The notes under the pieces were generated by a model. That model searched no databases. It was not told the origin of the DNA and saw nothing but the letters and a program-made list of their open reading frames with translations. A DNA stretch of 64,000 bases from Nereocystis luetkeana (Eukaryota; Sar; Phaeophyceae; Laminariales; Laminariaceae). Position 1 is the first letter of the stretch. Each line of letters begins with the position of its first letter. The DNA is taken from the NCBI GenBank assembly GCA_031213475.1, contig JARUPZ010000009.1:4745601-4809600 (forward strand). The letters run 5' to 3'. Shown here one piece after another: positions 1 through 12,500 of the stretch. Position numbers and translations under genes: made by a program.

Positions 1-2294
1 AAGTTTTTGAGTTGATGTGTAGGACCACCCATGTTCCTTGATACGTACCAAAAGGCGAGATGCTCGTATGCGAACGGGGTAATATTCAATAAGAGTACAA
101 GAGCAGAAGTAGAATGGAAAGAGAAACATCCGGGTATATGTAGTGGTCGAGGAATACATGGATTTGATGTGGGACCAGATATTCTCGTTGACAAGCATCT
201 GTTTATTTACAGTCGCATTTGAAACTTTAGTGGTAAAGAGGAGTTGGAAAGCTGTTAACACATGGGAAGAGCAAAACACCCAATGCAGACCTAATCGCTC
301 GATTGCACGCCCCATCCCTTGTGTGTGTCGGGTCATTACTGCGGAGGCGACGTTTGATTCACCCAGGAGGATAAGCTGGATGACCCGAGCTGCGGCGACG
401 CCACGAGACCGGACGGAGAGGCAGCCGCGGCGGAGGCAACAGCAGTAGTAGTGTCTGGGGTATCGGGGTGGTTTCTAATGAAATGTGATTGCCTGTGAAT
501 CTGAATGAATGATTTCATTGTTTTTTTTTGTTTTTGAATTGTGTTTCCGGTCGATTTGGATTCCACGAGAGTTTTTGGTATTTTCCGAGTGGTCGCAACG
601 TCAAATATGTTTCTAGTGGGGAAACCTATGTGCTATCTCGCATTACCGTCGCGATCTGTGTATCTATGGCGGGAGTAGGGGATAAGGGGAGATTCTTGTC
701 CGGAGGAACGGGGTTCCTCGCGATCTCTGGCATCAAGTTTCTTGACTTGATTTTATTTCGATTGGCATGACCACTCCTGTGGTATTTTTCAGATGATACG
801 TGTGATTTAGGTTTTTGACAAGGCTGAAGTGAGACTAGGAAGCGCCTGGGGGCGTGTGTGGTCCACATGAAAATGTTTTCCAACGAGGGAAGGTCTGGAT
901 AGTATTCGGAAATTGAGAGAGGTCGGTAGGACTGAAGAGACACTGATCTATTTGAATCAATTCCGCGGAAAATGCCGTTTTACCTGGCTGAATCCGAGAA
1001 GAATGCCGTTTTACCTGGCATTGGATTTCGGTATTTTTATATGTTTGCAACAGAGAGAGGCTATGGATTTGAGCATTTGAATACTGGTTTGAGGATTTGA
1101 GTGTTGATTCGAGGATTTGATTTTTGAGTTGCAGATTGGATTTTTGAGTTTCTGAGTTTGGTATGAGGTGAATTGGATATTGCGATATATCAACCCTGCT
1201 TTTTCGTGCCTTGTCATGCACCGGAACAGGGGGGACATTGGTAGGGTCGTGTACAGTGTTACCGACCTGGGGGGATATTGGAGTATGGTCGTGTATAGTG
1301 AGCAGGGGGGATGTTGACTGTGCTCAAGAACACGATCCGTAAGATCCATCGTAGATTGAGGAGTTCCATGCTGAACAGGGATTCTAGTGGTAGGGTATTG
1401 GGATGTCGGGGTAACGTGTACCCCACCAATACCACTCGTTAGATGTAGCTCCATAGGAGGCGAGTTAGCTCGACAGCTCGGATGTATAATATAAGATGAG
1501 TTCCGTGATATTGTCTGGAGCAACCACGCGTTCCCGTGCCAGCTGCGTCTATACCTTTAGAGATCAATCAACAGATAATTTTATATTTCCTCGCCCGTTC
1601 TCCGGATGTTCATGCCCTCTTCCTGCAACACATTTTTGTTTGAACAAAGAATCCCCAGGGCTCCCATTTAGAATACCGAGGTATCGCTTCGATTATGTGG
1701 TGGGCACGAAGGCGATTCCAAGATGTCTTCTCGTCCCCATCATGGTTGCTCATCATTTTCTTGGCTGTGGCTCAAACTTTGGAGGCTACTCTCCGCATCC
1801 TGGGAACCTGAAAAGCACAGGCACCCCTCTACCGTCGAGCTCGACTTCATCATTCTAACACGACCAACATCGAATGCCAAGACAGTGAGTGTGGCGATTC
1901 TCGACAGACGGGCGGAGGAACGTTAGTGTCGAGCAGGATGATTTCAACAGGAGATCGATATTGCTTTTCAAGTTCTCCGCAAAAATGTAAAGGCCGCGTG
2001 ACGCGCAGCAATTGTGGACACTAGAAGTACAGGAAGAAAGGAGGCTTTGGGTCAGGCGTGCCCGTCTTACTATTTGTATGGAAGCGCCTAGTCACTTTTC
2101 AATGGCACTGCGATGACATGGAGGGCAGCCTCCATAAACTGTGACACCAGGCTACTTTAGTAAGTGCTTGTGGAATGTAAATTCGGACTTTTAGGGACTT
2201 AAAAGGTGGTACCCAACGATAAACATTGACGATTAGAGCAACGGCCGCCGCATGAATGCCGGACGACAAACGTTCAACACCTTGGACATATGTA
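1..2294. other. No supportable gene
   Basis: This stretch has only short open frames with no recognisable motif on either strand. A run of short G/T-rich repeats with GAGGATTTGA-like words lies near 1075-1150. A TGCCGTTTTACCTGGC word is repeated at about 971 and 1003. I see no RNA gene, transposon terminus or microsatellite. It may hold untranslated sequence or undetected exons of an intron-rich gene. Confidence 0.5.
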
Positions 2295-4383
2295 TCATGG
2301 TCTCATTCTGTCTAGGTTCCTGCGTGCCGTTTCCAGGGGTTGAGCAAACTCTGTGTAGTACACACCTAACCCAGAAAACGTGTACGTCAGTAGATCATGC
2401 AGATTACCGTAGTCAAGTTCAGTAGATAAATCACCCCCCCGGTCAACGCACACTGGCGAGCCCGGAGACAACACGCGGAGCAGTTGGTTAATCGCCGGGA
2501 ACCGCTTGACGGTCCCGAACCAGTGATGCACAGTATACGGGCATATGTGCGGAGCCAGGCGAGACGGCCCGACGGTAGCAACAACGGATGCAATGCTACC
2601 CTGACACCGCCGCAACAAGACCGTACCCACGCCAGCGACCCGATAGAGACTCGCAGAGCCAACCCGCGACATAGACCGTGCTACACTAGCCTTCGCGGAA
2701 AGCCACGACTCGACCACAACACGCCGATGCACCGTACACCATGGACCAATGGGTACCGCCGGCGCAGAAAACCCCGATTTACCTCTGTCCCCGAAGGAGA
2801 CGGAACCCGAAGACACGGAGACGCGCTCCCGCCCAATGCCGCCGTCGCCAGCCAGAGCATCCAACGCGCGCCCCCGCAGTCCCCTCCCGGCACCGCTCTT
2901 AGCCACCGCATCCGGCGCCTCCCCGCGTGCCTCGTGCGCCGCTACCGCCCCGCTGGCGTTCTGAAGAGCCGAACTCCCCCCAGGTAATGTCGACCCAACC
3001 GAACGGAAGGGCCCGTGTCCCCATCCGGAGCTTGGGCCGCCGCCCCCAGCAGCCCCGCCGCCACCCGCAGCTCTAGACGCATTGACCGCGCGCAGGGTCG
3101 AAGCACGTGCCCCGCCCCCCGCCGACGCCGAGTTGCCGCCACCCCCACCGCTGAGAGAGGCGGGAGACGACGAATCCGCGGGGTGAGCGTCATGCACGAA
3201 GCTGCAATCGCGCCACTTGCACCTTCCCGTGCTGGCAAACATATGGCAGAACTGAGAACTTTTCTTCCTGGCGTGCCCAGCGCCGGGAGAGGACGGCACA
3301 GCAGGGGCCTTACGTTTCGAATGCCCCGCCCCGCGAGGCGGCCTCGAGACGTTTCCTCGACGATCTTCATGAGTTCCCCCCCCTGACAACCGCGGCCGTC
3401 CGGAGGAAGGCCGGTAGAGGGCGCACGGCGAAGGCCGTGTCCGGGGGAGGCGGCACCACAGGTAGTTGGCTCGTCAGAGCGAAACGCATGAGGAGGTTAA
3501 CCCACAACCGCAGGTCGTGTTTGACCATTTCGCACATAACATACATCGCCTTGGCGCTCGACAAGCTAGCGTAAGTACACAGAGTATGAGTACGCAAGTC
3601 TGCGGACGCCGATGAGAAGGCTGCGCTGAGAGGAGTCAGCCTCTCCAAGCACGGCCGATCTGCGTCCACGGACGGCAACAGCCCAACGGACAGCACCCCG
3701 ATGAGAGCCGAACGCACGTGCTCGAGGCGGTCGGCGACCATGAGACAATCCTCGGGGGCCCCGTCCGTACGGGGACCGAACAAGGTCACGTCAAAGTCGC
3801 TAATTGACCGCAACTGGGCGGCCACCCGGGCCGTAACGTTGACTGACTCCCCTACGAAAGCTTCGGCCGGAGAATCGCCGAGAACATGGGGGATCCGGCC
3901 CCGGAGAATCCAGTGTCGTTGAGGGCCCGACTTTCTCCAGCGGGAAGCCTCATCAACGAGCTGCGACTTCTGCAGCGACCGCTCCCGCGCGGCACCCCCG
4001 TCACGGGAAGCGTCCCCTTGGGCGGCCTGATTCGTCACTACCTGCTGGAGCACGATGTCCACGTGGGCGCCCTGCGCCGCGCAAGTTGACACCGATTCCA
4101 GCATACTCGCGATGGACGCGTCGGTTCTCGCCGAGGCTGCCAGCATTCCATCGCGAACGAGACCAAATTAGCGTTCTACCCGCCCCATCCACAGAGCCAA
4201 GTCGGCGGCACGTACGAAGTCCGAACCAACGCCAGCGAGGCGAGCATCGGATGCCGAGCCCCCAGAGCTAGACGCCAAGCTCCGGGGAGGGGCCACGGGG
4301 GCCGCAGCAGTGGCCACGGTGGCCTCGCCCGGTTTCGATGTCGGGGCATCACACATCGCAGGAAACACGACCAGCAGCAGCAC
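2295..4383 (-). pseudogene. Gag-like gene with CCCH zinc finger, broken
   Basis: The minus strand carries three collinear open pieces that read as one gene of about 690 codons. Piece 1 (4383-4168; likely ATG near 4356) ends at an in-frame TAA at 4168-4170. Piece 2 (4146-3367) continues in the same frame: alpha-helical, no known motif. Piece 3 (3389-2295) has no ATG of its own and follows a +1 shift inside an eight-G run near 3376-3383. Piece 3 opens with a basic, proline-rich stretch, then a finger spaced C-x8-C-x4-C-x3-H (residues CHMFASTGRCKWRDCSFVH), then a Gly/Ala/Ser-rich linker. It ends in about 130 ordered residues that include ELDYGN. A helical domain followed by an RNA-binding finger suits a retroelement Gag, perhaps DIRS-like; this is inference. 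No reverse transcriptase follows, so the element would be truncated. A broken host CCCH protein is the alternative. Confidence 0.5.
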
Positions 4384-4999
4384 GAGTGAAGCTCGAGAGA
4401 AACACCGAAAAAACCAGCACCACGCCGATCAGCGACGAAGCCAGCAGCCCCCACCAGTCCACAGCAATACACGGAAGCCAGAAGCTAGAGCTAGACCAGT
4501 CTTTGCCGCACCTTGGACCTGTCTTGACGACCCTGATTCGCTGCGGCCTCTCGATCGCGATTCAACTGCTACTACAGTAGAACTGGTCCCAGGTGCACTT
4601 CTGGACGATACGAGTACAACAACCCGTGCTGGTCTCATTGATTGGTCAACGTCTCCCGTACTTACAAAACACATATTTTCTCGTACCTCGATAATACTCC
4701 GCATTGGAAACCGGCTTTTTCATTCCTAGTTTCCGACTGCATAAGAAGTGGCCATAGGGGCTGAGTTTTGTTTGTACTTGAAAAAATTTTCATTTGTTAT
4801 CCGCGAGAAACACGGCAGGCTCTGAATACGCTAACGGGTACCTGGCATGTTATACCTTTAATCGCCTATACATTATGCTCGATTTTGACCTACAACAAAC
4901 CACGAGCCCGAGTCGATTTAACAAACCTAGCCCTAAATCTACGAATTTAACCCAGGATCGCTCGTGCCAGAGGATGAACGCAGGGACGGACGACTGGAC

Positions 5000-5234
5000 G
5001 CCGTGCTGAGGTAGACCTGGTGAGAGCTGGCAAAATTGGGTTTGAGGTGGCTCCTGACGCAGCAGACATTCCTTGGATAAAAGCCATACTCGCGAAGCAA
5101 AAATGACGTGATGGGCTGACCGACGAGAATATGGCCGCCGTCGGAAAAATAATTGGACTGCCGAAGAATGGCAAGGGCTTTAGGCTAAAGCGGAATACGA
5201 TAAGCAGCAGTAGCGGAATACAATGAGTAGCAGT

Positions 5235-5271
<37 letters not shown>

Positions 5272-5414
5272 TTTTGACCAGTACCAGCAGCAGCAGAGGC
5301 ACCAGCAAAGGCATTACAGCGACCCCTACTACCCGCCAGAATATCAGCAGCGGCAGCAGCAGCAACGCTATTGCCAGCAGCAACAGTACCACCAGCAACA
5401 GCTGTAGTACAGAG

Positions 5415-5449
<35 letters not shown>

Positions 5450-6332
5450 CCGCAAGGTCATGCCATTCGGCGATACCCGGCCAACGTTAGTTCTGCACTA
5501 CAAGTAGAAGTTAGAGCAGATCGGAGAGCAGCACCAGCCCAGGAGAGAAATAAATGCCTCGCCATCAAACCCAACATCCTTGATAGCGATTTCGTCGAGC
5601 GAAAAATCGGGCGCAGGGTATGCAATGGATTTATACGCGTTCCCTAAGCTGTCTGCAAAATACCGTCAAGCGATTGAAGACTACGTCACGAAGGAAGGCG
5701 ATACGTTAAGCCAGAAAAGAAGAGCGCGCAGTGGAAAGGAAGCAAGCGACCGTGACGTCAGAGCAGGAAGAAAGCACGAAGGAGGGAGGGCAAGCCCAGG
5801 GCAAGCAGCCCAGGAGCAGTAACAACCCATCTCAAGCCAACCCACTCCAGGTCCCGACAGCCTCCGACACGCACCACGCTGCTTCTACCGCACAGGCAGG
5901 CACGTTTCCCATCAGCGATAGTACAGGAGTAGCTTCGTAAGGCCACCAGTTTTCGACGGTTGTTTTAAGCAGGGAGAGGAGGAGTGCATGCAGGAAGAAA
6001 TGTTAGAGATGAGCGATGTGGACCTTGTGGGACGTCAGGAGGAGCCGATTCGCGGCAAGGAGCATGGACAGGAGGCGATGGAGGAACACACCCAGCTACA
6101 GCAGCACCACCGGCTTCAAGAGGAGCCGCCAGCTTCGATTTCCCCCGCGTCGTGGCCACCGCCATTGCCAGCTGAGCGCGAGAGAATGCAAGGTCTGGAG
6201 GACGAGGGTTTGGGTCTTCAGGGGCTAACGGCGGGCAAGATGCCCGACGTTGGACTGCAGCAGCAACAACATAAGGAGGAGCTTGGCTCAGACCTCTGCC
6301 GCTTGAAACGATATCCATGCAATCTACGGTAG
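5000..6332 (+). pseudogene. Decayed coding stretch, unknown product
   Basis: Fragments in different plus frames look protein-like: about 5100-5210 (a piece reading GLPKNGKGFRLKR), about 5600-5720 (KYRQAIEDYVTKEGDTLSQK) and 5988-6332 (114 residues, very rich in Glu and Gln, ending at a normal stop). Low-complexity (AGC)n and (ACT)n tracts separate them. The changes of frame suggest a broken gene or several exons. I do not recognise a family. The last fragment is the best single candidate for real coding sequence. The 4384-5000 stretch before it shows nothing. Confidence 0.25.
5226..5273. repeat. (AGC)n microsatellite
   Basis: About sixteen near-perfect AGC triplets run in a row, followed by dispersed CAG/AGC triplets to about 5405 and an (ACT)n tract at about 5415-5449. 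Together they make a 220-bp triplet-rich block that yields poly-Ser, poly-Ala or poly-Leu in the different frames. Long open frames across it should not be taken as genes. Confidence 0.9.
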
Positions 6333-9312
6333 CCGATATTGTTATATATGTAAGGTTGCACGTCTGGTGAGTCTGCGTCGTTTTTTCACCCCGAAAACAT
6401 TTCAAAGAAAACCAGGACCAGGGTGCGTGGGTGTGTGCCGAAACGGCGTCTGCTGATTTGTCATCGCTACCGTGTGCACCTACCTCTTTGATCGATCAAA
6501 GCGCAGTTGCGATGTGTTTGTGGAGTACACCGACACCGTAATTCGGTGCTCCGTGACAATGCGGCGCGGCGCTAGTTGTAGGCTTCGAACGTGTCCACCT
6601 GTGGGTTTCAGTAATTAGAACTTGTGTCTCCCGTCAACGATCCCGACCCGAAAACTTTTCAGCTCGAAAAATCGTTATGGGTTCGTCGACAAAGTGGTCC
6701 TATCGCCAGATCTTACGCCCGTTAGGTCGCGAAAGAAGGGGGAAAAACCTACAAGAGTATTGTTGGTGAGGGGTCTATGTGAAACCGGTCGTCCTATAGA
6801 AAAAAACTGTAATGCTCACAATTTAGTCCCCAAATACACACGAAGCGTGAGCATCCCATAAAAACATACACACCGACAATATACTTCGGAATTGACGGGT
6901 ATAAAACAATGCGTGTGCTATATATTCATGCATTGTTTACGAACTTTAGTATCACTGCTAACCGATTGTCTTTCTCTTTAAATCACAGCCTTATTTCCCA
7001 GCCCCGGTTCGAGGTGTATGGTTTGCGCTGCACGTCAGGAATGCGGGCTGTAAAAGCGTCGCAAATATGTCGTATACTTGTACACTGATCTAACGTACAG
7101 TACGTCGGTAGGCGCGGTTCGCACGGTTGTTTAGCCGCGCACACGATCTCACGAACACGGTAAAATTGCGATCGGGCGCCGTCGGCCTTGCATAGCATAA
7201 TGTTGCAAAACATACTCACAGTTATTCTACCGCCAATTCTGCTGGGCTTAGCTTGATCAGCATTTTGTCAGCACGCCACACTACCTAATCCACCAGGCAC
7301 GTTGCAATGTCGTCCGTCGAGGTCTAGGGTATATATTAATAGTATACGACACATATATTCATACCCCATACAGGCCGGGTCTATAGGGTACGTGATATGG
7401 CCTTACCCCGTATAGAGGTCTAGTCCTCTGGGTTCAAATCTCGTGGGTTCCGCCTGACGAACGTGGTTCCAACCGAACGTGTTTAAATGCACAATCATAC
7501 GTGTTTGCAGCAATTCGTCCGGACGGACACCGTTTCATCGAAAGCAACTCAATTCGAAGGGTGGTACAGTACACGTGCACTTAATGTTCCCGAAGCTCCG
7601 TATGGACCTCTATATATGCTACACCCAAACGCTGACCCCGACGAAACTCCATGTATGTGCAACCCGATGGGCAATCTCGCGAGAGCAATGCCATGGTAGA
7701 CGTAGTGCGTTGCCTCAAGTTATTACTACCATGAGAAAATCAACAGCCCGCCTCAAAGATGACTTCGAACAAGTTTGTTCGCGCAAACAGACCAACAAGT
7801 CTACGCGCTAGCTTAAAAACAAGAAAGCCTGTAACAAAGGCCTTCTACGATAGAGGTATCACGTTTGGCCAAAAAAACGTTTCTAAGCTACCCCGGCATC
7901 CTTACCGTGCGGCATTTGGAGGAGATGTACAATACCACAGAAGATCGTGGATACATTTGTAGTTACTGAATAATCGCGCCCAACACATCCCAAGCATCAG
8001 TCGTAGTTTTATGTCTGTCCCCCTCGAATTCCGCCTTGTTGCTCATGAATGAGGACATAGAAGCCCCAGGAAAATAAGGTGAACCTCTAGAGTAGAACGC
8101 CTCAACAGCAGGATCGTAGTACTAACACAGGTAGTTGTCCACTTCAGTAGCTGAACCTGTCAGCGAAGATGTGCGAGGCCCACAGCAGGACGAGGCATGG
8201 CCCAAGTGTCCAAACCACCTAAACAAGCAGCAATCTAACGATCGATATGGTATTCCTTATAGGGCAGTTTGAAGGTACGCTCTATAGTTGACCAACTAGT
8301 GCTACCTTTTTCGTAGAAGGCGACTATCGAATCGGGTCTTTGGGTTGAATTTGACTACGCACAGGAACACCCCTCAGTTCCGCAGTAGTAGAGAGGACCC
8401 TTGTACTGCTGGACAGCTAGGCCTGGTGGATGCTCCCGAATCAATAACCCCGAGGAGCTATTGAATACATGACGTCGTCACCGACGTCATACATACGCAA
8501 ATATATACTGGTACAGTATATATGTGGTTAACACTCCTCTATCCGGCAGGAGCCTGCGGCCAGCGTTGCTGGGCATCTGGGTTGGTAGATTTGTCAACAC
8601 TCACAACAGTAAAACGATCACGGATAATGACATATGGGTCGTCGTCCCTGATGACCCGTGGTTGACGGTTCCGAAATGAAATTCCTTGTGGTACATGGGT
8701 ATGCCATACACAGGGCCGTCCTTCTAAGTAAGTGCAGACATACATACCTGACTACCCATTGACCACGGGGTTGTTTGCATAGGGTCCTGCGGGCTACGTC
8801 AGCACGACTCTGCTCGCGACAACACGCGTAGTTGATTTCAAAACCGTTCTTAAAAGCGTGTACAGTATACAACGGCGTCACGTTCGAAGCGATATCGTTG
8901 ACCGGAGGGTTGGTATGTCTGCATGCTCCTAAGCGATGTATTCACGGCCCGAACGTGCCAGGATGACTGACGGTTGAAGGAACAGCTCGTCTCTCTGGAA
9001 AACGGAGTCACTACCGAAAATCGTAGATATATTCGACAGCAAATCTACACAACGGTTTCAAACGAATATGATGGTGGGGATGTGACGGTAGAAGGTCAAC
9101 GAGGCAATTCGTTTGGGCAAAATTCCCCTTGCACTGTGGTCCAAATCGTTGTAGTTGGGATCACACCACCGCTGTTTGGCCCTGTTTCGTAAAATATTTG
9201 TATTTAGAATCGGTCATACAGTGATCGCATCTTATTTAGTATATATATAGGGGCGTTGCCAACCGTGAGAATCAAACGTGTACCAGGCAGAGACTACGCA
9301 CCTAGACGAGTA
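6333..9312. other. No supportable gene
   Basis: Three kilobases with only short open frames. A T-loop-like word (GGGTTCAAATC) near 7431-7441 is not supported by a tRNA fold. A TATTAATAGTATA palindrome lies near 7333. A TACTGGTA motif lies at about 8508, beside short ATATACTG/CAGTATAT inverted arms. Nothing else could be assigned. Confidence 0.5.
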
Positions 9313-9654
9313 GCCGGTCGCCCCGGTGGCTCGAGTGGTTAACCTCGAATTCTACTTGTTTGAGTCCTGGGTTCGAGCCCCAGGTGGGTCGGACTTTGAC
9401 TTTATTTGCAAAAATAAAAAAGGATTCAATTGTTGAGAGCGCCTTGCAGCGTGGGTAGGCACAATTCGATGCGAGTCGACGAGGGAATAAAAGGCTGAAA
9501 TCTTCTCGCGATAAAAATGAAGGCACGTACCGTAGCGGGAAGGGGGGAGAAGAGCCTGCTATGTGACCCCGGATCTGAGGTACGAGTTGGAAGGAGAGAA
9601 AAGAAGATGTGCGAAGATTATGAATGGGATGAAAAAAAAAAAAAAAAAAAAAAA
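9313..9654 (+). mobile_element. tRNA-derived SINE, copy S1 (full length)
   Basis: The 5' head resembles a tRNA gene. It has an A-box-like TGGCTCGAGTGG near 9326 and a B box GGGTTCGAGCC near 9370 inside a T arm with pairing CTGGG/CCCAG. A body of about 230 bp follows, starting at GGATTCAATTGTTGAGAGCG and including GAAGGCACGTACCGTAGCGG. The copy ends ATGAATGGGATG plus a run of about 23 A. RNA polymerase III transcription and LINE-dependent mobility are the usual SINE mode. Five other copies lie in this window. An ACGAGTA word occurs on both sides (about 9306 and 9659) and is only a weak duplication candidate. Confidence 0.9.
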
Positions 9655-10796
9655 TGGATACGAGTATCTTAGTTTGAATGTTCGGGCAAATGCCATATGT
9701 ATGTGTGGATATACTACGAATCTTGTCCAATTTATAGTGCGGTCTTTTGGGTATCCAATGCATCACCGTAGTCGACGACGCTGTGGAGGTTGCTAGAACG
9801 TTACTAGAATGTCGTAGAGAACGTTGCAGGGAAGTTGCGGGCGACAATAGAGTACTTGCCTGAAGCACCGGCATTGCCCGGATTGATCGGGTAGGAGGTG
9901 GAGGTCAGCTCTACCACGATCCTTCCTCCCTGACTCTTCTTCTCTCCACGTTTCTTCTTATTATTATGCCATTCATTCCGTATGGGCTTCAGAAGCGCCC
10001 ATTTTAAACCACCTCTTTTCTTCGTCGTAAGCCATCTTGACAGACACTTTCGTGCCACCTCTGCCACCTCTTCCACCTATCTTCGCAGAGACAAAGCTTA
10101 CCGTAGACACGCAATTAATTTTTGAAATGAATGCCCACGAGGAATATCAATCATTGCGTTTCTCACGCTTGCTGCAAAAACAGGGATACACTATTATTGC
10201 GGGGACCATATAATACTAACAAATATTGCTACTCGTAGAATTGTTTTTTTTTATCATAATATTGGTTTTTATGTATACCATAGGTCCTATTAACTACCAG
10301 TACCAGGTATGGTCCCCCGTAGTACATAACTCGGTAACACCGGGGTTATATTTATCCATCTCACATCCACATAATAAATAAACCCTAAAAAGCCACAATT
10401 TCACGAATGACTATCAACAGTAGTCACCACACGATTGCTTAAACAGGACAAGTACCCCTACTACTGGTTGAAGTTGCGATCGTTGGCTGTCGGGGTTTTA
10501 CTGCGTGACAACAAGCGCGTGAAGGATGATTACGCCAGACCTTTAAAAATAGTCATGATTAATCATTCAACCTAAATTTGTTCATTATTGTTGATTATTT
10601 TTCGTTACAATATCTATTTTGCTTCGTAATTACTGGGCAATAGCGTGTTGAATATACCTATTTATTTGTCTGCCAATAAGTTGGGGTTCATCCATACCTA
10701 TTGCCCCCTGCAATAGGAAGGTGAAAGTGCCTATCGATAGTTATCTAAATTATCAACATGTTCAGAAAAATATAACTGGTACACAATATGCAATAC

Positions 10797-11012
10797 GCTA
10801 TTAGTGTTCTAAGGATAGCCACATATATATGGATTTGTCTATTTGATATCTATTTATTTGGCCAATATAGGTTCAGAGCAATATAGGTACACATGACTAA
10901 TAGGCTATTAGTGTACTAGGGATAGCCACATACCTGGTATGGATTTGCCTGTTTGATACCTGGTATCTATTTATTTGGCCAATATAGGTTCAGAGGAATA
11001 TAGGTACACATG
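10797..11012. repeat. Two tandem copies of a ~105-bp unit
   Basis: Unit 1 (about 10797-10902) and unit 2 (about 10903-11012) share GCTATTAGTGT, AGGATAGCCACATA, CTATTTATTTGGCCAATATA and GGTTCAGAG-AATATAGGTACACAT. Unit 2 is longer because CCTGGTA is present after GATA (unit 1 reads GATATCTATTT; unit 2 reads GATACCTGGTATCTATTT). A second TACCTGGTA replaces TATATA at 10931. A (TA)n tract follows at 11027-11071. Confidence 0.85.
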
Positions 11013-11024
11013 CCTATTGCTCTT

Positions 11025-11026
<2 letters not shown>

Positions 11027-11063
<37 letters not shown>

Positions 11064-11075
11064 TATATATATGTA
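11027..11075. repeat. (TA)n microsatellite
   Basis: Alternating TA dinucleotides with one phase slip. A similar tract at about 11514-11565 is split by a TACCAGGTA motif at 11530. Confidence 0.9.
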
Positions 11076-11533
11076 GGTGGAATTATCTATTATTGATAGC
11101 AATTGACTTCCCAATACGTTGAAGTATCGATCGATACGTTTTTGTTTTGTTCAGAGAGTTTTGTGCAATAATAGCCTATTATTGTTCTTAGGATAGTAAT
11201 AATAGTAGGTGTGTGAGGCTTTGTCGATCGAGACCTACTTCTTTGACCACTCTGTTAAGATCAAAAATGGTACCTAGGCTATTGTTCTTAGGATAGAGAT
11301 GGATGCGACATTCATTGTCGATCAGTACCTACCTACCCTGGTATGTATTTGGCCCATAGGTCCAGATACATACATAGATACAAAAGGCTTGATATTGACC
11401 GGGTATTTATTTGACAAACAGATCTCAGTTAAATATGTTGACAGGTGCAACAGGCTAATGCTTTTAAGATAGGGATGCAAAAAACTGTCGGTCGATACGT
11501 ACCTATTTATTTAGATATATATATATATATACC

Positions 11534-11564
<31 letters not shown>

Positions 11565-12500
11565 GCATTGCAGACCTATTCGAAGAGTTACGATAACCAA
11601 TATGGATGCATGAACACCCTTGCAGTTTAGTTGAGCAATAATAATAATAGGTGTTGGTCGACATAACTGCAAGCCTACTTAACTGAGCTATTATAGGCAG
11701 CGATGGATATCATCACTGCAAATCCATCGCTGTTATTATTATGGATACGTATAAATATTAAATAGATGGCGATGCAGAGGTATTGTTTCTCCGATAGCCT
11801 ATTGGGGATCACTTTCAAACAATATCGATCGGTGTCCAAAATCCTATCGGACGCACAAAAAGCTGTGGCCGCTGCCCCTATTGTTGCTTTCAATACCTAT
11901 CGATACACCCCGAAATCAACCCATTGTGGCTCGCAATAGGTATCGATGCCCATCATCTCCCACCAGTTGTTGGTCCGATAGCCCTTAAAAAGGGTATTAT
12001 CCAGGGTATAATATAAACCTACACGACTCACACACATGTCGGTCTAGACGAGCCTCACACCACCTCGTTGCGAAGACTAGTATTGATATTCTTAATAGTA
12101 TGCTTACCTTCCGACAATATCCACCTCAAGCGCTTCAGGAACAACAACGACAGACAGCACCGCGTGGACTATTATGCGAACTGGAGGTAGGTGTCTTTTC
12201 GCCACGAACGTATCCAAGATACCACGCCACAATGCCAGGCACCCTGGGCAATATGGCGTATTGAATATATATGCCTATTGGTCGGCCGATAGGTTGGGGT
12301 ATTGCGTGTCGAAACCTATGGTTCCCTGCAGTGAGAGGGTAAAACAGAAGTATGTGCTTAGTTGTCTATCGATACCCATTTTTTAACAGTATGTTCAGAG
12401 ACGTAGTGATTGATACCAGGTACCTATTTATTTGATGAATGTGTTCACAGAGATTCTTGTGCAATAGCCTATTATTCTTGTGCCACACTAGGCTTCATAA

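Larger units (their letters stand above)
9655..12500. other. AT-rich repeat-bearing DNA without clear genes
   Basis: A 90-residue minus frame at 9804-10076 (Lys/Arg-rich start) has no recognisable motif. From 10.1 kb the DNA is AT-rich and full of short recurring words such as GGATAG, CTATTTATTT, CAATAGG and ATCGATA. It includes two tandem copies of a unit of about 105 bp and (TA)n tracts. Five exact TACCWGGTA motifs lie here (10301, 10931, 10957, 11530, 12414), the densest cluster in the window. Confidence 0.55.

Noticed and set aside
5180..5507. Long poly-Ser and poly-Leu open frames on both strands
   Set aside because: They arise from AGC and ACT triplet repeats; both strands are open and composition is single-residue.
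7391..7460. tRNA gene suggested by GGGTTCAAATC
   Set aside because: The T stem does not pair and no matching acceptor stem or D arm was found.
9302..9874. 190-codon minus frame over the SINE
   Set aside because: It is translation of SINE S1 plus its poly(A); the same frame recurs at other SINE copies (18 kb, 22 kb, 29 kb).
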